NCBI GenBank assembly: GCA_032358165.1
Contig: JAALGY010000030.1
Coordinates: forward strand, 682,001-746,000
Direction: 5' to 3'
Length of the DNA: 64,000 bases
From: Diplosphaera chodatii
Lineage: Eukaryota > Chlorophyta > Trebouxiophyceae > Prasiolales > Stichococcaceae
The notes beneath the pieces were generated by a model, which saw nothing but the letters and a program-made list of their open reading frames with translations, did not search any database and was not told where the DNA came from. Shown in pieces: positions 46,163-57,507 of the stretch. The position numbers were made by a program, and so were the translations under genes. Position 1 is the stretch's first letter. Each line of letters opens with the position of its first letter.

Positions 46163-49100
46163 ATGGCGGACACAGTCAGGTCCGTATCGGTGCAAGCTGC
46201 GTGTCTGCCATAACCTACCCTGCAAATGCGCAAACTGTATGAGGAAGCTGGGCATACCTAATGTCACTGTGTCAGTCATTGACGTCTGCCGAGAGGGTCC
46301 GAAGTGGCTGCCATATGTCGATGGGGGAGGCGCTGGCATCCTGGTCGCAAGCATACAGCGCCCACCACGCCACATGATGCAGGTACCATATGGAGGAGAT
46401 GGTTCCAGAGCTGGAGGATCTGGAAAAGCGCGGGTTTTTCACTGCAGCTGAGCTGAAGCAGATTGCCGCCAAACGCACCGAGTTTGAGTACCTGCTCAAG
46501 CGGCGCGCGCCGCTGAAGGCAGACTACCTCAGGTGGGCGTCATCACGGGTCAGAAGAGTACTGCTGACCACAGTCATTGCTGGGTGTCATGGCCCAGCAA
46601 CAGCTACCGACCGCCAAAACACAAGGACGGCAGCGGCAAGCTTGTGACAGGGTAAACAGGAACCAGAAACAGAGAGTTAAAGCGGTGCAACCACACGGTC
46701 ACAGGTACGTTGAGTACGAGCAGCAGGTGGAGTCGCTGCGGGTGATGCGCAAGAAGCTGCGCCGGCTGCACGGGAAGCCCAGCCTGGCGGACCATGCGGG
46801 GGTCCGCCGCATCCACTTCATCTTCGAGCGCGCCACCCGCAAGTTCGCCGGCGACCTGGGCCTGTGGGCCCGCTGGCTGGCGTACTGCCGGCAGAGCGGC
46901 AGCACCCGCCGCACCTCCCGGGTGCGGCCCCTGTTTCAAACGCTGGTAGCAGGGCCAGCGGGGCTGGCGAGTTGCTGGGGACCCTGTACATGACCGTCAA
47001 GGCTGCCGAGCACCACCTGATGAGACCAGGGCCTGACGTATGATATGCAGGGTTGCTCACTTACGTTGCCATGCACAGGTGCTCACCAAGGCGCTGCAGC
47101 TGCACCCCACGGCGGCGGGGCTGTGGACCGCCGCCGCTGCGTGGGAGCTGCGGCAGAACGGCAACGCCGCTGCCGCTCGCTCGCTCATGCAGCGCGGCCT
47201 GCGCATGGCGTCAGACTCCACCCACCTGTGAGCTGGGCCATCGTTTCGCCTTTCGCAGCGGTCGCTGGCTTGCTGCCGTCATCCGCGGTTGCAGATGTCC
47301 CATGCAGGGGCTGAAGGCTCGTCTTGTGTTCTCAGGTGGGTGGAGTACTTTCGCCTGGAGCTCACCTACGCTGCACGGTTGGCTGCCCGTCAACGTGTGC
47401 TGGGTGTGCACGACCACGGTGCGGAAATTCAAGCAGGACTCAGGCAGTGTGTGCTATCGAGCATTGGGGCTGAGGTGCCCACCCGCATTGGGCTGATGGT
47501 GTGCACGCCAGCCATCAGTTGCCTGACACCTCGGCGATACCGTGTGGCAGGCGCCAGGATGTCTCCGGACGTTGACGCAGGTGATGCAGCGCCAGATGAT
47601 GCAGCTGGCCGAGATGAGCAGGCCGGCCCGACCGACCCTGAGGAGCCGGCGGGGGCGGCTCTGGAGGCGGTGCTTGGCGGCGGCATCGCTCGCATCGTGT
47701 TCCGCAATGCCATCGCAGCGCGGCCAGATGACATAGAGCTGCGGCGCCGTTTCCTGGACGCCCTGGTGCCATTCCAGCTCCCAGGTCAGCCACGCCGCAT
47801 TGCCAGGACAGGGCGTCAGGTGGTGCATTGCCCAGGATCCACTGTGTCGTGCTACATCCGACTGCTGCTGGGCGAGTGTGTGTGCTGAAGACTGCAGCTG
47901 TTGTGATGCAGGGGTACCTGCCATCGAAGCAGAGATTTATGATAGCATCGCCAAGGACTTCGCTGGGCAGCCAGTGGCGGTTGATGTTGTGGCACGGCGC
48001 CACACTCGATCGGAGGCTGAGCCACAGGGATTGCAGGTCAGCAGCACTCATCCACGCTGTACTGTAGAAGCAACCTCTCATGCTGGCATTTGTGCAGCTT
48101 GTATTGACCCGCCAGGGTGAAGTGCAGACCATTGTTGTGTCTGATTATGTAGGCTGCAGTGGAAACCTACCAGCAGGCGCTGCAATTGGCACCCAGCACA
48201 GAGCTCTACGACAGGTACATCGGCTTCCTGACAGAGCAGCTTCAGCAGCATCTGCAGCTACCAGACGCTGGTGAGACAGACACAGCGCAGCAAGCTGCCA
48301 GCGCGACAGCGGCTGCTGCTGCAGCCGACCGGGTGCTGGCTGCCCTGGAGCAGGCGGCCGATGCAGGTGAGGGAGGCATGCTGCGGCCCGGCTCCTGCCC
48401 CTGCTCAGCAGCGGCCATGACCGGATGTGCTGCTACCCAACACGGTTCAGGATGGGACCCAACCACCCAGAGTGCAGTCACTAGTTGCCAGTATGGCTCC
48501 TGACGCATGGCAGGCCTGGCATCAGAGGAGGTGCTGCTGGACTGGCCCATGTTGGCGCTGCGGTGCGGGCGCCCCGAGGCGGCGCTGGCCGCAGCGCAGC
48601 GGGCAGCAGCGTCAACACCGCACGCCCCCGCGCTGCAGCAGCAGCTGCTGGTGCTGCAGGCGCAGCACTGCACGATGCAGGTGCCTCCCTCCTCCTACTG
48701 TCCTGACCGCACGTGATATTGTATGCACCCTGACAGGGTCTAGGGCACCTGATTGAGCGTCGCCTCCATCCTGCCTGACATCTGACCGTTGGAAATTTGC
48801 ATCACAGCTGGTAGCCGCTGAGTCTGAAGATGCCAAGGCGGCAGCGCTACGGCAACTTGAAGCAGCCGCGCTTGCCGCCGTCAGGGCTGTGAGCGGCGCA
48901 CCAGAGGCAGCGCCGGTGTGGCTGTCAGCCCTGGAGGCGCTCACCGCAGCGGGCGCGCCGCTGGACGGGCTGGTGGACCAGCTCGCAGCTGCGTGCCTGG
49001 GGCAGCGAAAGGGCCCCGTCAGGGTGAGTCTGGCTGCAGCGCGCTTTTGCGGGCTCAATCATGTGAGCTGCTATCCCGAGATCAACCAGTCGATTGCAGC

Positions 49101-49565
49101 CAGCATTTATTCAGCCATATGAAACAAGTATCAAAAATATTTCTAAAAATACCAACATAAAAGCAAAAAGTTTCTGTGGCTGCGCAGGGCGGCATGGGGT
49201 CTGCAGCTGCAGCAGCTGTCGAGGCCACGTACGCCGTAAGCGGCATCGGGGGGGCGCGCGCTGTGTGGCGGCGCCTGGCGGGCGGCCCACCTCCGGGAGG
49301 GGAGCTGTTCCTTGCGGCGGCACGGGCTGAGACGGCAGCGGTTGCTGCGGGGGACCCCAGCGCAGATGCTGCTGCTGCGCGGTCCGCATTCGAGGCTGGT
49401 GTCGCTGCGTATGGTGCGGAGGACTGGCAGCTGTGGCTTGAGTACGTGCAGTTTGCGCAAGGGCAGCCTGGCAGCGGGGTGCCCAGCAGCGGCGTGCTGA
49501 TCCAGCGTGCCCGCAAGGCACTACACGACACATCCGCCTTCTTTGATGCCCTCAAACATGCCTGA
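46163..49565 (+). CDS. UTP6: U3 snoRNA-associated protein 6 (UTP6), HAT-repeat protein
   Basis: UTP6 is part of the small-subunit processome needed for 18S pre-rRNA cleavage in the nucleolus. Exon 1 is only 17 bases (46163-46179); joined to 46383-46532 it gives MADTVRYHMEEMVPELEDLE, which matches the family start and so fixes the initiation codon. Further exons: 46705-46921, 47079-47227, from 47336 (the boundary between about 47396 and 47580 is not settled) to 47784, 47912-48036, 48153-48366, 48514-48680, 48808-49023 and 49188-49565. HAT-type helices are clear: FIFERATRKFAGDLGLWARW, AAGLWTAAAAWELRQNGNAA, LWVEYFRLELTYAARL, RIVFRNAIAARPDDIELRRR, EIYDSIAKDFAGQPVAVDVV and DWQLWLEYVQFAQ. The last intron (49024-49187) is AT-rich, unlike the rest of the locus. 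The protein appears complete. Confidence 0.9.
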
Positions 49566-49900
49566 ACCACATCCAGATCAACAGTTAGTGTGAGACTGGC
49601 AGCCGTTTTGGTAGTCTGGTCACGCCAGCAACGTAAATAACATGGTAGCAGAATCACTGAAGTGATACCCTGCCTGAAGCCCAGCAGCTGCGCAGCTTCC
49701 ATTCCAGCCCCCAGACCATCTGGATGCATTTCTTTGTTGCCATCTAAGCTGCAAAGTGGTATATCGTGATTGCGCACTCATCACGTGGTACATCAAACAC
49801 CGCAAACAAGCTCGCAAGCATTGATCAAGCTTAGCAAGATACAATCCCAAGCTGCAGCTTGCGCGCCCACACATCATCGAGCGTCTGAGGGCTCGAAGCC
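49566..49900. other. Spacer between UTP6 and ribokinase
   Basis: 335 bases between same-strand genes: the UTP6 3' UTR and the ribokinase promoter. Nothing else is recognisable. Confidence 0.4.
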
Positions 49901-51762
49901 ATGCCAGCTTTGCTTGGCGTGTCAGAACAGCTCACAAGAACGCCTTCTCTGCACCATCATCAGAGATCCTGCAAGGTCGGCAGACCATGCCGCAAACAGC
50001 AGGCAGCGCGCTGCACCGCACGCAGCGATGATGCGCAGCAGCCACTGGTGGTGGTTGGCAGCGTCAACGCAGACCTGGTGATGCAAGTCAGCCGCATGCC
50101 CGACGCTGGGGAGACGCTGACCGCAGACAGCCTTGACTACTTTCCTGGAGGGAAGGTGTGCGATGTCAGGCGCCAAATCGGCCTGTGGCGGGGCACGCAT
50201 TCACCACTGCGTCTTAAAGATGAAGATTTGATATTGGAACAGACATCAACCATGATCGATTTGCCGACAATTGTGCGGCTGTCCACCCGCAGGGGGCCAA
50301 TCAGGCAGCCGCGGCGGCACGGCTTGGGTGGCCGACCCAGTTCGTCGGCCAGGTGAGACCTCACTCATCATTCCACAAGGACTGGCTGGCTCCTATTCCA
50401 ACAGGGTCAGCCAGGAGGTAAGGTGCTCTTCTGGCCATCTCAGAAGAGCACGCTTGTTCATGTGTGCAGGTTGGCCAAGATGCAAACAGCACCATGCTGC
50501 GGCAAGCCCTAGATGATAGCGGCGTTGGCACTGATCATCTCAGGGTGGTTGAGGGTCCCAGTGGCACGGCAGTCATTCTCGTGCAGCCCTCTGGCGAGAA
50601 CAGCATATTGATCGTCGGTAAGGCCTATGCAGGCCTGCCACATGGTGCCATGGCCGCCTGCACCCCATATAGCGCCAGTTTGGACCATGACCATTTTCCC
50701 TATGACCATATGACGTGAAGTGCGTGCATGTCTCCAGGTGGTGCTAACACCAACGACTGGGAGTTCGCAGATGCGACGCAACAGGTGCTGTGCAGTCAAG
50801 GTGTCAGCCGGGTGTCGTGCAACATGTGAGGGTGGTCCAGTTGCATTGCAGCAACACTGTCGGTTGTCCTCTTGCAGCTCCTACGGCAAGCTGGCACAGT
50901 CCTCATGCAGCGGGAAGTTCCCGAAGACGTCAACCTACAAGCTGCCCAGGTGCCTTCAGATGGCACTCAACACGCCCTGCAACTTGTCACTGATTGCTAT
51001 TACGGCAATGACGACCATTGAGCAGTCAACCTGAGCAGTCGTGGTGCAGCTAGCGAGGGACAGTGGCGCTGATGTCATCCTGGATTGCGGCGGTGCCGAG
51101 ACAGCCATCTCGCAGGAGCTGCTCCCGCTGCTCTCAGTGCTGTCACCCAACGAGACCGAGCTTGCTCGGTTGACAGGTAACTCCAGTGTCGAGCCACACA
51201 GTGCATCGCGATGCAGTTGCAAGCAAGGCTTTGCAGCATGCTTGCAAGTCATGAGCGCATCTACTGCCATGCCCAGGCATGCCAACCGACACAGACGAAC
51301 AAGTGGAAGCAGCGGCACGTGAGTTGCTGGACCGTGGCGTGGACACGGTGCTTGTCAAGCTGGGGTCAAAGGGGTCCCTGCTGGTCACACGTGAGCTGTG
51401 ATCAGCTATCGTCCAGCAATGCACCGCTTTGAACATGTCCATTCACTACAGCGGCACACCAGCATCTGCTCCACATCAGTCAGCACAGTATCTGGAAACA
51501 GCCGGTTTCGATCTTATAACGGTTTGCAGGGGATGGGACGGTCTCGCAGCCGGTCATCACAGCCGGCAAGGTGGTCGACACCACTGGTGCTGGCGATTGC
51601 TTCACAGCAGCGTTCGCAGTGGCCAGCCAGGAGGGGCAGGATGTGCAGTCTGCGCTGCGCTTTGCCGCTGCCGCTGCCGGCATCTGTGTCGCCGGCCGCG
51701 GCGCAATGCCGAGCCTGCCGCGGCGCGCCGATGTTGATTCTCTACTTGCAAAGCAACAATAG
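49901..51762 (+). CDS. RBSK: Ribokinase (pfkB family), probably plastid-targeted
   Basis: Ribokinase phosphorylates D-ribose to ribose 5-phosphate with ATP, salvaging ribose from nucleosides; the plant enzyme acts in plastids. Eight exons, 49901-50155, 50293-50352, 50470-50617, 50738-50784, 50878-50949, 51050-51176, 51276-51390 and 51530-51762, join in phase. The first about 45 residues (MPALLGVSEQLTRTPSLHHH, then basic and Ser-rich, ending CTARSDDAQQ) look like a transit peptide. The pfkB N-signature follows: VVVGSVNADLVMQVSRMPDA, then PGGKGANQAAAAARLG, whose NQ and GG residues bind the sugar. VGQDANSTMLRQAL, LSPNETELARLTG and VLVKLGSKGSLLV lead to the catalytic anion-hole motif DTTGAGDCFTAAFAV with the base Asp. 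The C-terminal region SALRFAAAAAGICVAGRGAM is typical. All key residues are present. Confidence 0.93.
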
Positions 51763-52413
51763 ATGCACGCCAGTGGACGTCCAGGCGCAAATGATAACGG
51801 CCGTGCAGACTTATTATAAATTGGCTTGTCTGCTGTGTAACATGTATCAGACCATGCTCAGCTCTAATTGAGTCCATTCTCCATTGGCACTGACCTATGA
51901 AAGCAAACTTGGTTCAAGTTTGAAATGGATTGGCTCTGCCAGCATTTCGCCACAGGGCCGGATGCACATCACTCCAGCTTGGCGATGCATGCTTGCATGA
52001 ACCCCACGGGCATTCGCATGCTGACAAGTCTAAAGGGTACGAAACCGTCGTTCGAGTTCAACCTCGTGGTAGAGCGTATTGATTGGTTTTCCAGGCACCT
52101 GCCATCGATCGTTGTAGGGCGATGGCTTGCACATTTGGGGGCATGTGCAGCCACCGCAACCCACCCTGCCGAAACTCCTACGTCTCAGACGTACCACTGC
52201 AGCTGCCTGCAGTCGGCAGGGGCAACACCTGTTTGCATAAGGTGCAAATATGCATGATTATCGTGTGGGTCAAACCCTCGTGCTTGTGAACCTTGTGTAC
52301 AGCGTGAGCAGCACAACGCTGTGCCCTGGTTAGATGCTTGAATTGAATGATGCACTGAAAATGATCCTCCTTGCGTGACCTTCAGATCTGGCAGCAGAGG
52401 TGGCAGATACGGC
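51763..52413. other. Spacer between ribokinase and the FemAB/GNAT-like gene
   Basis: 650 bases holding the ribokinase 3' UTR and the upstream region of the next gene. No coding frame shows family similarity. Confidence 0.4.
51836..51840 (+). terminator. Candidate TGTAA poly(A) signal of ribokinase
   Basis: TGTAA 73 bases after the ribokinase stop, on the coding strand, in an AT-richer stretch (TTATTATAAATTG just before). Position and word both fit a green-algal poly(A) signal. Confidence 0.45.
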
Positions 52414-55394
52414 ATGGCCGAAGGCAGCGCTGCAGCAAGCTGCAGCACCTCCAGGTGCCTGGAACGCCCCGTGCACATGTCCATCATCGCTCCACAAGCC
52501 TACATATGTAATGCCGCAAGCACTACTTGTTCATTGATTGCTGACGTGCTCCTCCAGGCTGTGTCTGACGCCGCTGCAACCAGTGACATATCAGCAGCAG
52601 AGGCAGCAGCTGCTGCACCTGCCCAGATGCAGATCAGGCTACAGGTCCAGGTCATCACTTCGCTGGACAAGGTAAGCGCATGCTTGCTCACGACTGGCAG
52701 GACATGATGTTTGCCGTGCTTTCTTGCATGGCTTCCTTTGCATAGCTGCACTGCGTGTTGCAGGTGTCAGCAGAGGAGTGGGATCGATGCGCCACAGGGT
52801 CCGGGGAGACCAACCCCTTCACATTGCATTGTTTCCTGCACACGCTGGAGTGCGCAGCCTGCGCGGTGAGACGGATGCCCCAATGGCAGTGCATTCGGTC
52901 CAGCAAATGGAGGCTGCTCGCTGTGCAGCACTCGCATTATGTTGTCACATGTAAGCTGGCCGCACAGTGCAGCAAGCCAGCGGCGCCGCAATCGTAATTT
53001 GTGACCGTACTGCGCAGGTGAAGGAGGAGGGGTGGCTCCCGCAGCATGTGCTGGTGCGGGATGAAGGCAGCGGCGAGCTGCTGGGCTGTGTGCCGCTGTA
53101 CCTCAAGTCGCACTCGTACGGCGGTGCGGACTGACCCGCTGCAGTGAAAGCCCCTGCAGAGCCTGGGCCTTGGCGCAAACAGCTGACGGCAGTCAGAGCA
53201 TGCACAAGAAGGGCAGCCAGCACCGGCAGTGCAATGACTGACATTTGACCCCGTGGGATGGTGCAGAGTATGTGTTCGACCACAGCTGGGCCAGCAGCTG
53301 CCACCGCATCGGGCAGTCATACTACCCCAAGCTGCAGGTGTGCCTGTCACTCATTCATGCGCCATGGCAGCACTGAAGCGCCAGGCCTCAGGCACAGCCG
53401 TGTTGCACTTGATGTTGCTGAGAGCCACTGCACTATCTCGTACGCCGTGTGGCATGACGGCGCCTCCCACCCCGCAGTCGTGCGTGCCCTTCACGCCGGC
53501 GACGGGCGCCCGCATCCTGCTGGCGCCATCGGCAGCGGCACCCGCGGTGCGGAGGGCGCTGGCACAGACGCTCATGACCATCACAGGTGCGCCCCGGCAC
53601 TGTTCCACTCCTTGCGTCAACTCAAGGTGGCGTCACCTCAAGGTGGCAATGAGCCTGGCTCTGGTGCAGCAATGTATCAGAGCAATCGCTCTTGGCCGTG
53701 CGAGAGATTTTGCCATGCAACAGGAGCTGCAAGTGGTTGCGGTGCAGATGAGCTGGGCGTGTCGTCGCTGCACATGACGTTCAACCAGGAGGCGGAGGCG
53801 AGCGAGCTGGCGCAGCTGGGCTACCTCCACCGCACCGGCATCCAGTACCACTGGTGCTGCTCCCTCGCATGCCGCGACCTCGCATGCGTATACTGTTGCG
53901 TAGTCACTCACATGCATTTGCTGCAGGCCCTGCACTTTTTTTGCTTGATATTACTGCTGACAGCTGCGCATGTACAGTCGTGTGGTGGTGCAGGGAGAAC
54001 AAGGGGTACAGCAGCTTCGAGGACTTTCTGGCAGCGCTGAAGCAGAGTAAGCGCAAGAATGTGCGGCAGGAGCGCAAGGCGGTCGCCGCTGCGGGGCTGC
54101 GGCTGCGGCGTCTGACAGGCGGCGACCTCACGCCTCGGGTCTGGGACCGGTTCTATGAGTTCTACCAGAACACCACAAGTGAGCACAGAACCGCGTCTGT
54201 CATTAGCCAACAGACTGCTGAGCTGCGCCTGTGGACGCTTCGCTTGAAGTGGTAACGTGCAACACCTCGACATGGCAGACTCTGACTCTGCTCTCTGGGA
54301 CGTGTGACCTGAGCATGCGAATGCATCTGCAGTGCACAAGTGGGGGCAGCAGTACCTCACGCGGGAGTTCTTCCACCAGCTGGGGGAGCGCATGCCGGAG
54401 CGCGTGCTGCTCGCGGTGGCGGAGCAGGACGGGGAGCTGGTCGCAGGTGCACAGGCTGCATGACCCGACGTGTACTGCTGGCTGTCGATGGGGTACACAG
54501 TGCAGACACGTCTGCGCTCATGCACCAGCACGACACCGAGACATTTCCGGACTGCAAACATCATGACACAAAGTGATGACTGCACAATGCATCACAATGT
54601 ATGCAGGTGAATCTGCATTGTGTCAGTGGTGCTGGCTTACATTTCAATGTTGCTGACGGAAGCTTGGGGATCCGACCCTGCAGGCGCCCTGAACTTCATG
54701 GGCAGCCATGCGCTGTTTGGCAGGAACTGGGGCTGCGCGTACGGCCTGCACATCAAGCATCTCCACTTTGAGCTTTGCTACTACCAGGTGAGTGTGGCTA
54801 CAGTGTGTCCTCCTTTGTCGCCTCTTCTCCGACAACGCTGTTCGCTAGGCCCCATGTTGGTCTCCTTGTTCTACGCCAGTCGAGCTACCTGGTGTTGACA
54901 CGGTCGAGGCAGGGGTTGCCCCTCAGGCTTGGCAAAGCAGTTACAGCAGGGCTTATTGGTGGAATCCTGCCGCAACCCCTTGCGGCTGAACCGCAGGCGC
55001 TGGAGGCGGCCATCGAGGCGGGGCTGCCTCGCGTCGAGGCAGGGGCGCAGGGCGAGCACAAGATCCAGCGGGGGTACCTGCCCAGCCTGACGCACTCCTC
55101 CCACTACATTCGCGACCCCGACTTCCGAGGGGCTGTCTCCCACGTGCGCCCTCCTGTCTCGATCACATGTTGCGTCATGAAGCTGGGCAATCAAGGTTGT
55201 CGTGACCGCACCTGTCACCCGGCCTGGAGCAATATGCTGAGCCTGCACATCTATAGTACATGTGCCTATGAATGGTGGCCTGAGCCACATCAACCTTGCG
55301 AATGCAGTTTCTGAGAAGAGAGCGGGGGAACATAGACTACACACTAGATGTGCTGACCGCGGAGGCGTCACCCTACAAGAGTGTGGCAAACTGA
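52414..55394 (+). CDS. FemAB/GNAT-like protein (peptidoglycan biosynthesis/recognition family, formerly DUF482)
   Basis: A family found in bacteria and plastid-bearing eukaryotes, with a double GNAT-like acyltransferase fold; its substrate in algae is unknown. Exons start about 52414-52671, 52764-52865 and 53018-53123, and continue to the last exon ending at 55394. Hallmarks in order: VSAEEWDRCA, then NPFTLHCFLHTLE, LPQHVLVRDEGSGELLGCVP, LYLKSHSYG joined to EYVFDHSWAS, SYYPKLQ, CVPFTPATGARILL, LGVSSLHMTFN, GYLHRTGIQYHW, GYSSFEDFLAALKQSKRKNV, RQERKAV, TREFFHQLGERMPERVLLAV, GALNFMGSHALFGRNWGC, LHFELCYYQ, EAGAQGEHKIQRGYLP, SSHYIRDP and FLRRERGNIDYT. The match runs over the whole family length. 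The start is uncertain: the first 80 residues are Ala/Ser-rich and may be a plastid transit peptide. A bacterial or endosymbiotic origin is likely. Confidence 0.88.
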
Positions 55395-55599
55395 CAGCAA
55401 AGAGTGATTCGAGGTTGCGACAATTCGATTGACGTTTGTGCTCTTGTACACTACGGTGTATCTGCATTGTACTTCATGTGACAGGAGTCATTGAAAGGAG
55501 TCATTGAAAGAATTGCATGTCTGTCTGCTGGCAGTTATTCTGTTGCCGTTCATTGAACAAGGCTTGCTGGCACCACGAAGGTCTGTCCGACAGGAAGCC

Positions 55600-57010
55600 T
55601 CAGTACGGTAACTCGCAGTGTTCGCACCAGAACTTTCCATTCAAATGAGATGGTTGTGCATGGTTCACAAGCCAGGCAATCGAGGCAGCGCCATGTGCCG
55701 CAGTGTTCTTGCCGAACGGGTTCATGTCTGTGCTTACTGAACCAGGGCATGCGCAGCAGACGCTGATGCTGCGCGACACGAAGCGTGCATCCTGTGCCAT
55801 GTTCTGCGTTGCCTGCAGTGTCATGTCACTAGCTTTAGAAGCGAAGGAAGGGACGTTTGCTCAATGCATGCTCAGCAGACGTATAAGTGACATGTTGGTG
55901 CTTGATCAGACACTCTCCAACAGCAGCAGGGTGATCAAGGCTGCACCTTGTTCAGCATTGCCTTGGTTGCCCTGTAAGCTGGGCATGGATATTTCGCATG
56001 CGTGGCATCGCGCATGCCAGGGTCGTTGCCATCGAAGCCGATGTCCCTTAGCTGCTGCAGGGTGGTTGCGTCGGCAATGGCCGTGCGGTATGTAGCACTG
56101 GGCATGCCACCATACTTGGTGTCATCTGGACCCAGCTGCCCTAGGCTGCTGGTGACGTTGATGATGCGGCCACCTGCATAGCTGCAACAAGTCTGCCCTT
56201 GCCCAGTCAGCAGATGACCCAGTGCCAAGATAGCGAGTTTATCAAAGATCCCAGACCATTCTCACGTCACATAAATTCTCGCACCAATTCAGTTTGCTTT
56301 CCGGTACCTGGCCTCAGGTTTGGCACGAGCTCCTCTGCCAGCCGCACTGGACCCTCAAAGTTGACTGCCTTCTCGGCATCCCAACCCCGCTGGCTCCACG
56401 AAACCGTATTGATGCCGGCATTGTTGACCAGGCAGTCCAGCCGCTGGTCGTAGTTGGCACGCAGCTGGCCCACCGCCTCACTGATGCTGCTGCCGCTGCT
56501 GACGTCCAGCTGCAGCGGCCTCGCCAGGGCAGCGCCGCCAACCGACGCTCTGAGCGATGCTGCGGCTGCCTCCGCTGTAGGTGTACGACACCAGACCTCA
56601 GGAAAACATGCTAAAACCGTGCCAAGTGGCAACTGCCTCTGCATGCACACAAAACACAAGCCGAAGGCTGATCTGGCTAAACGTCTCGTACCTTTGCGCT
56701 GGGTTCTGCACGCAACAATGACTGGCCGCCCCTGTTCTAATAATTGGTGAGCGAGCTGGTACCCAATGCCCTTGTTGGCGCCTGCAGGACTGTGCATGAG
56801 TTCGCCATTCCATGTCTGTTCAGTTGCATGCAATTGAGTCACCGTGTGTCACTACATGCATTGCAGCCCACGATGTTCAGCACCCGTGATGAGCACCCAA
56901 TCGGATGTCGGCGCCTGGGCGCATGCATGCTGCCACGAATGCTGGTACAGCAAAGCCACAGCAGTAGCTGCTGCAGCATGTGCAGGTAGCCTGTTCAGGC
57001 TGCTGAACAT
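55600..57010 (-). CDS. Short-chain dehydrogenase, carbonyl-reductase type (NADPH)
   Basis: Five exons, 57010-56884, 56781-56692, 56574-56308, 56173-55947 and 55812-55600, join in phase to 307 residues. Exon 1 is short and encodes MFSSLNRLPAHAAAATAVAL and then SDWVLITG, which completes the Rossmann motif TGANKGIG across the intron. Other motifs: LQLDVSSGSS, the NNAG motif in CLVNNAGI, the catalytic Ser in IINVTSSLGQLG, and YRATK (Y-x3-K). The gap of nearly 60 residues between Ser and Tyr is typical of monomeric carbonyl reductases (CBR1-like), which have an insertion there. VCCACPGSVSTDM follows the active site. The likely activity is NADPH-dependent reduction of carbonyl compounds; the substrate cannot be predicted. 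The 35-residue head before the Rossmann fold could be a targeting peptide. The gene is convergent with the FemAB-like gene, with 205 bases between stops. Confidence 0.9.
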
Positions 57011-57507
57011 GCCTTCATGTCAAGCAACCGCTTCAGAGGTCATATCCCTTAATGAAAGTGATGTGTATGCTCCAGACTTTGGAAGGTGAAAATATGGTGC
57101 TTCTGCGCGGTATGTGTCACCTCGCACCGTTACAATCGACGCACAGCATACGAACAAATATACACGACTGTCAGTGAGAACCTGCAATCGGCCAGGCCTG
57201 CGCTATGCATGCCAAATACCCGGAACCCTGAAGATACGAAATGCTGTCAGACAGCCTGGTGAGAACTGTCTGCCAACACGTGCCATGAACGTCTACGCGA
57301 GAAGCCAGATGTCAATCAACATCTATGCCCGGCAAGCTTGAGTCCTGCCTGTGCACGCACGCTTCAGGTCCGCTCCCCGCAAACGCTCTAAATGCTGGGT
57401 GGTATGCATCTGCGCTGCATGTGAATTGTGCTACCTAAACAGACCGACTGGTGTGCCTGAAGCTTCAGCAGGTCCATACGCAGAAACCCGAGGCCGACAC
57501 CGCAGCA
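57011..57507. other. Divergent promoter region between the SDR and coiled-coil genes
   Basis: About 500 bases between start codons pointing apart, more AT-rich than the genes. No other feature seen. Confidence 0.4.

Noticed and set aside
52020..52130. tRNA-like words (GTTCGAGTTCAACC, GGTAGAGCG)
   Set aside because: The T-loop-like and D-arm-like words are in the wrong order and spacing, and no acceptor stem can be formed around them.
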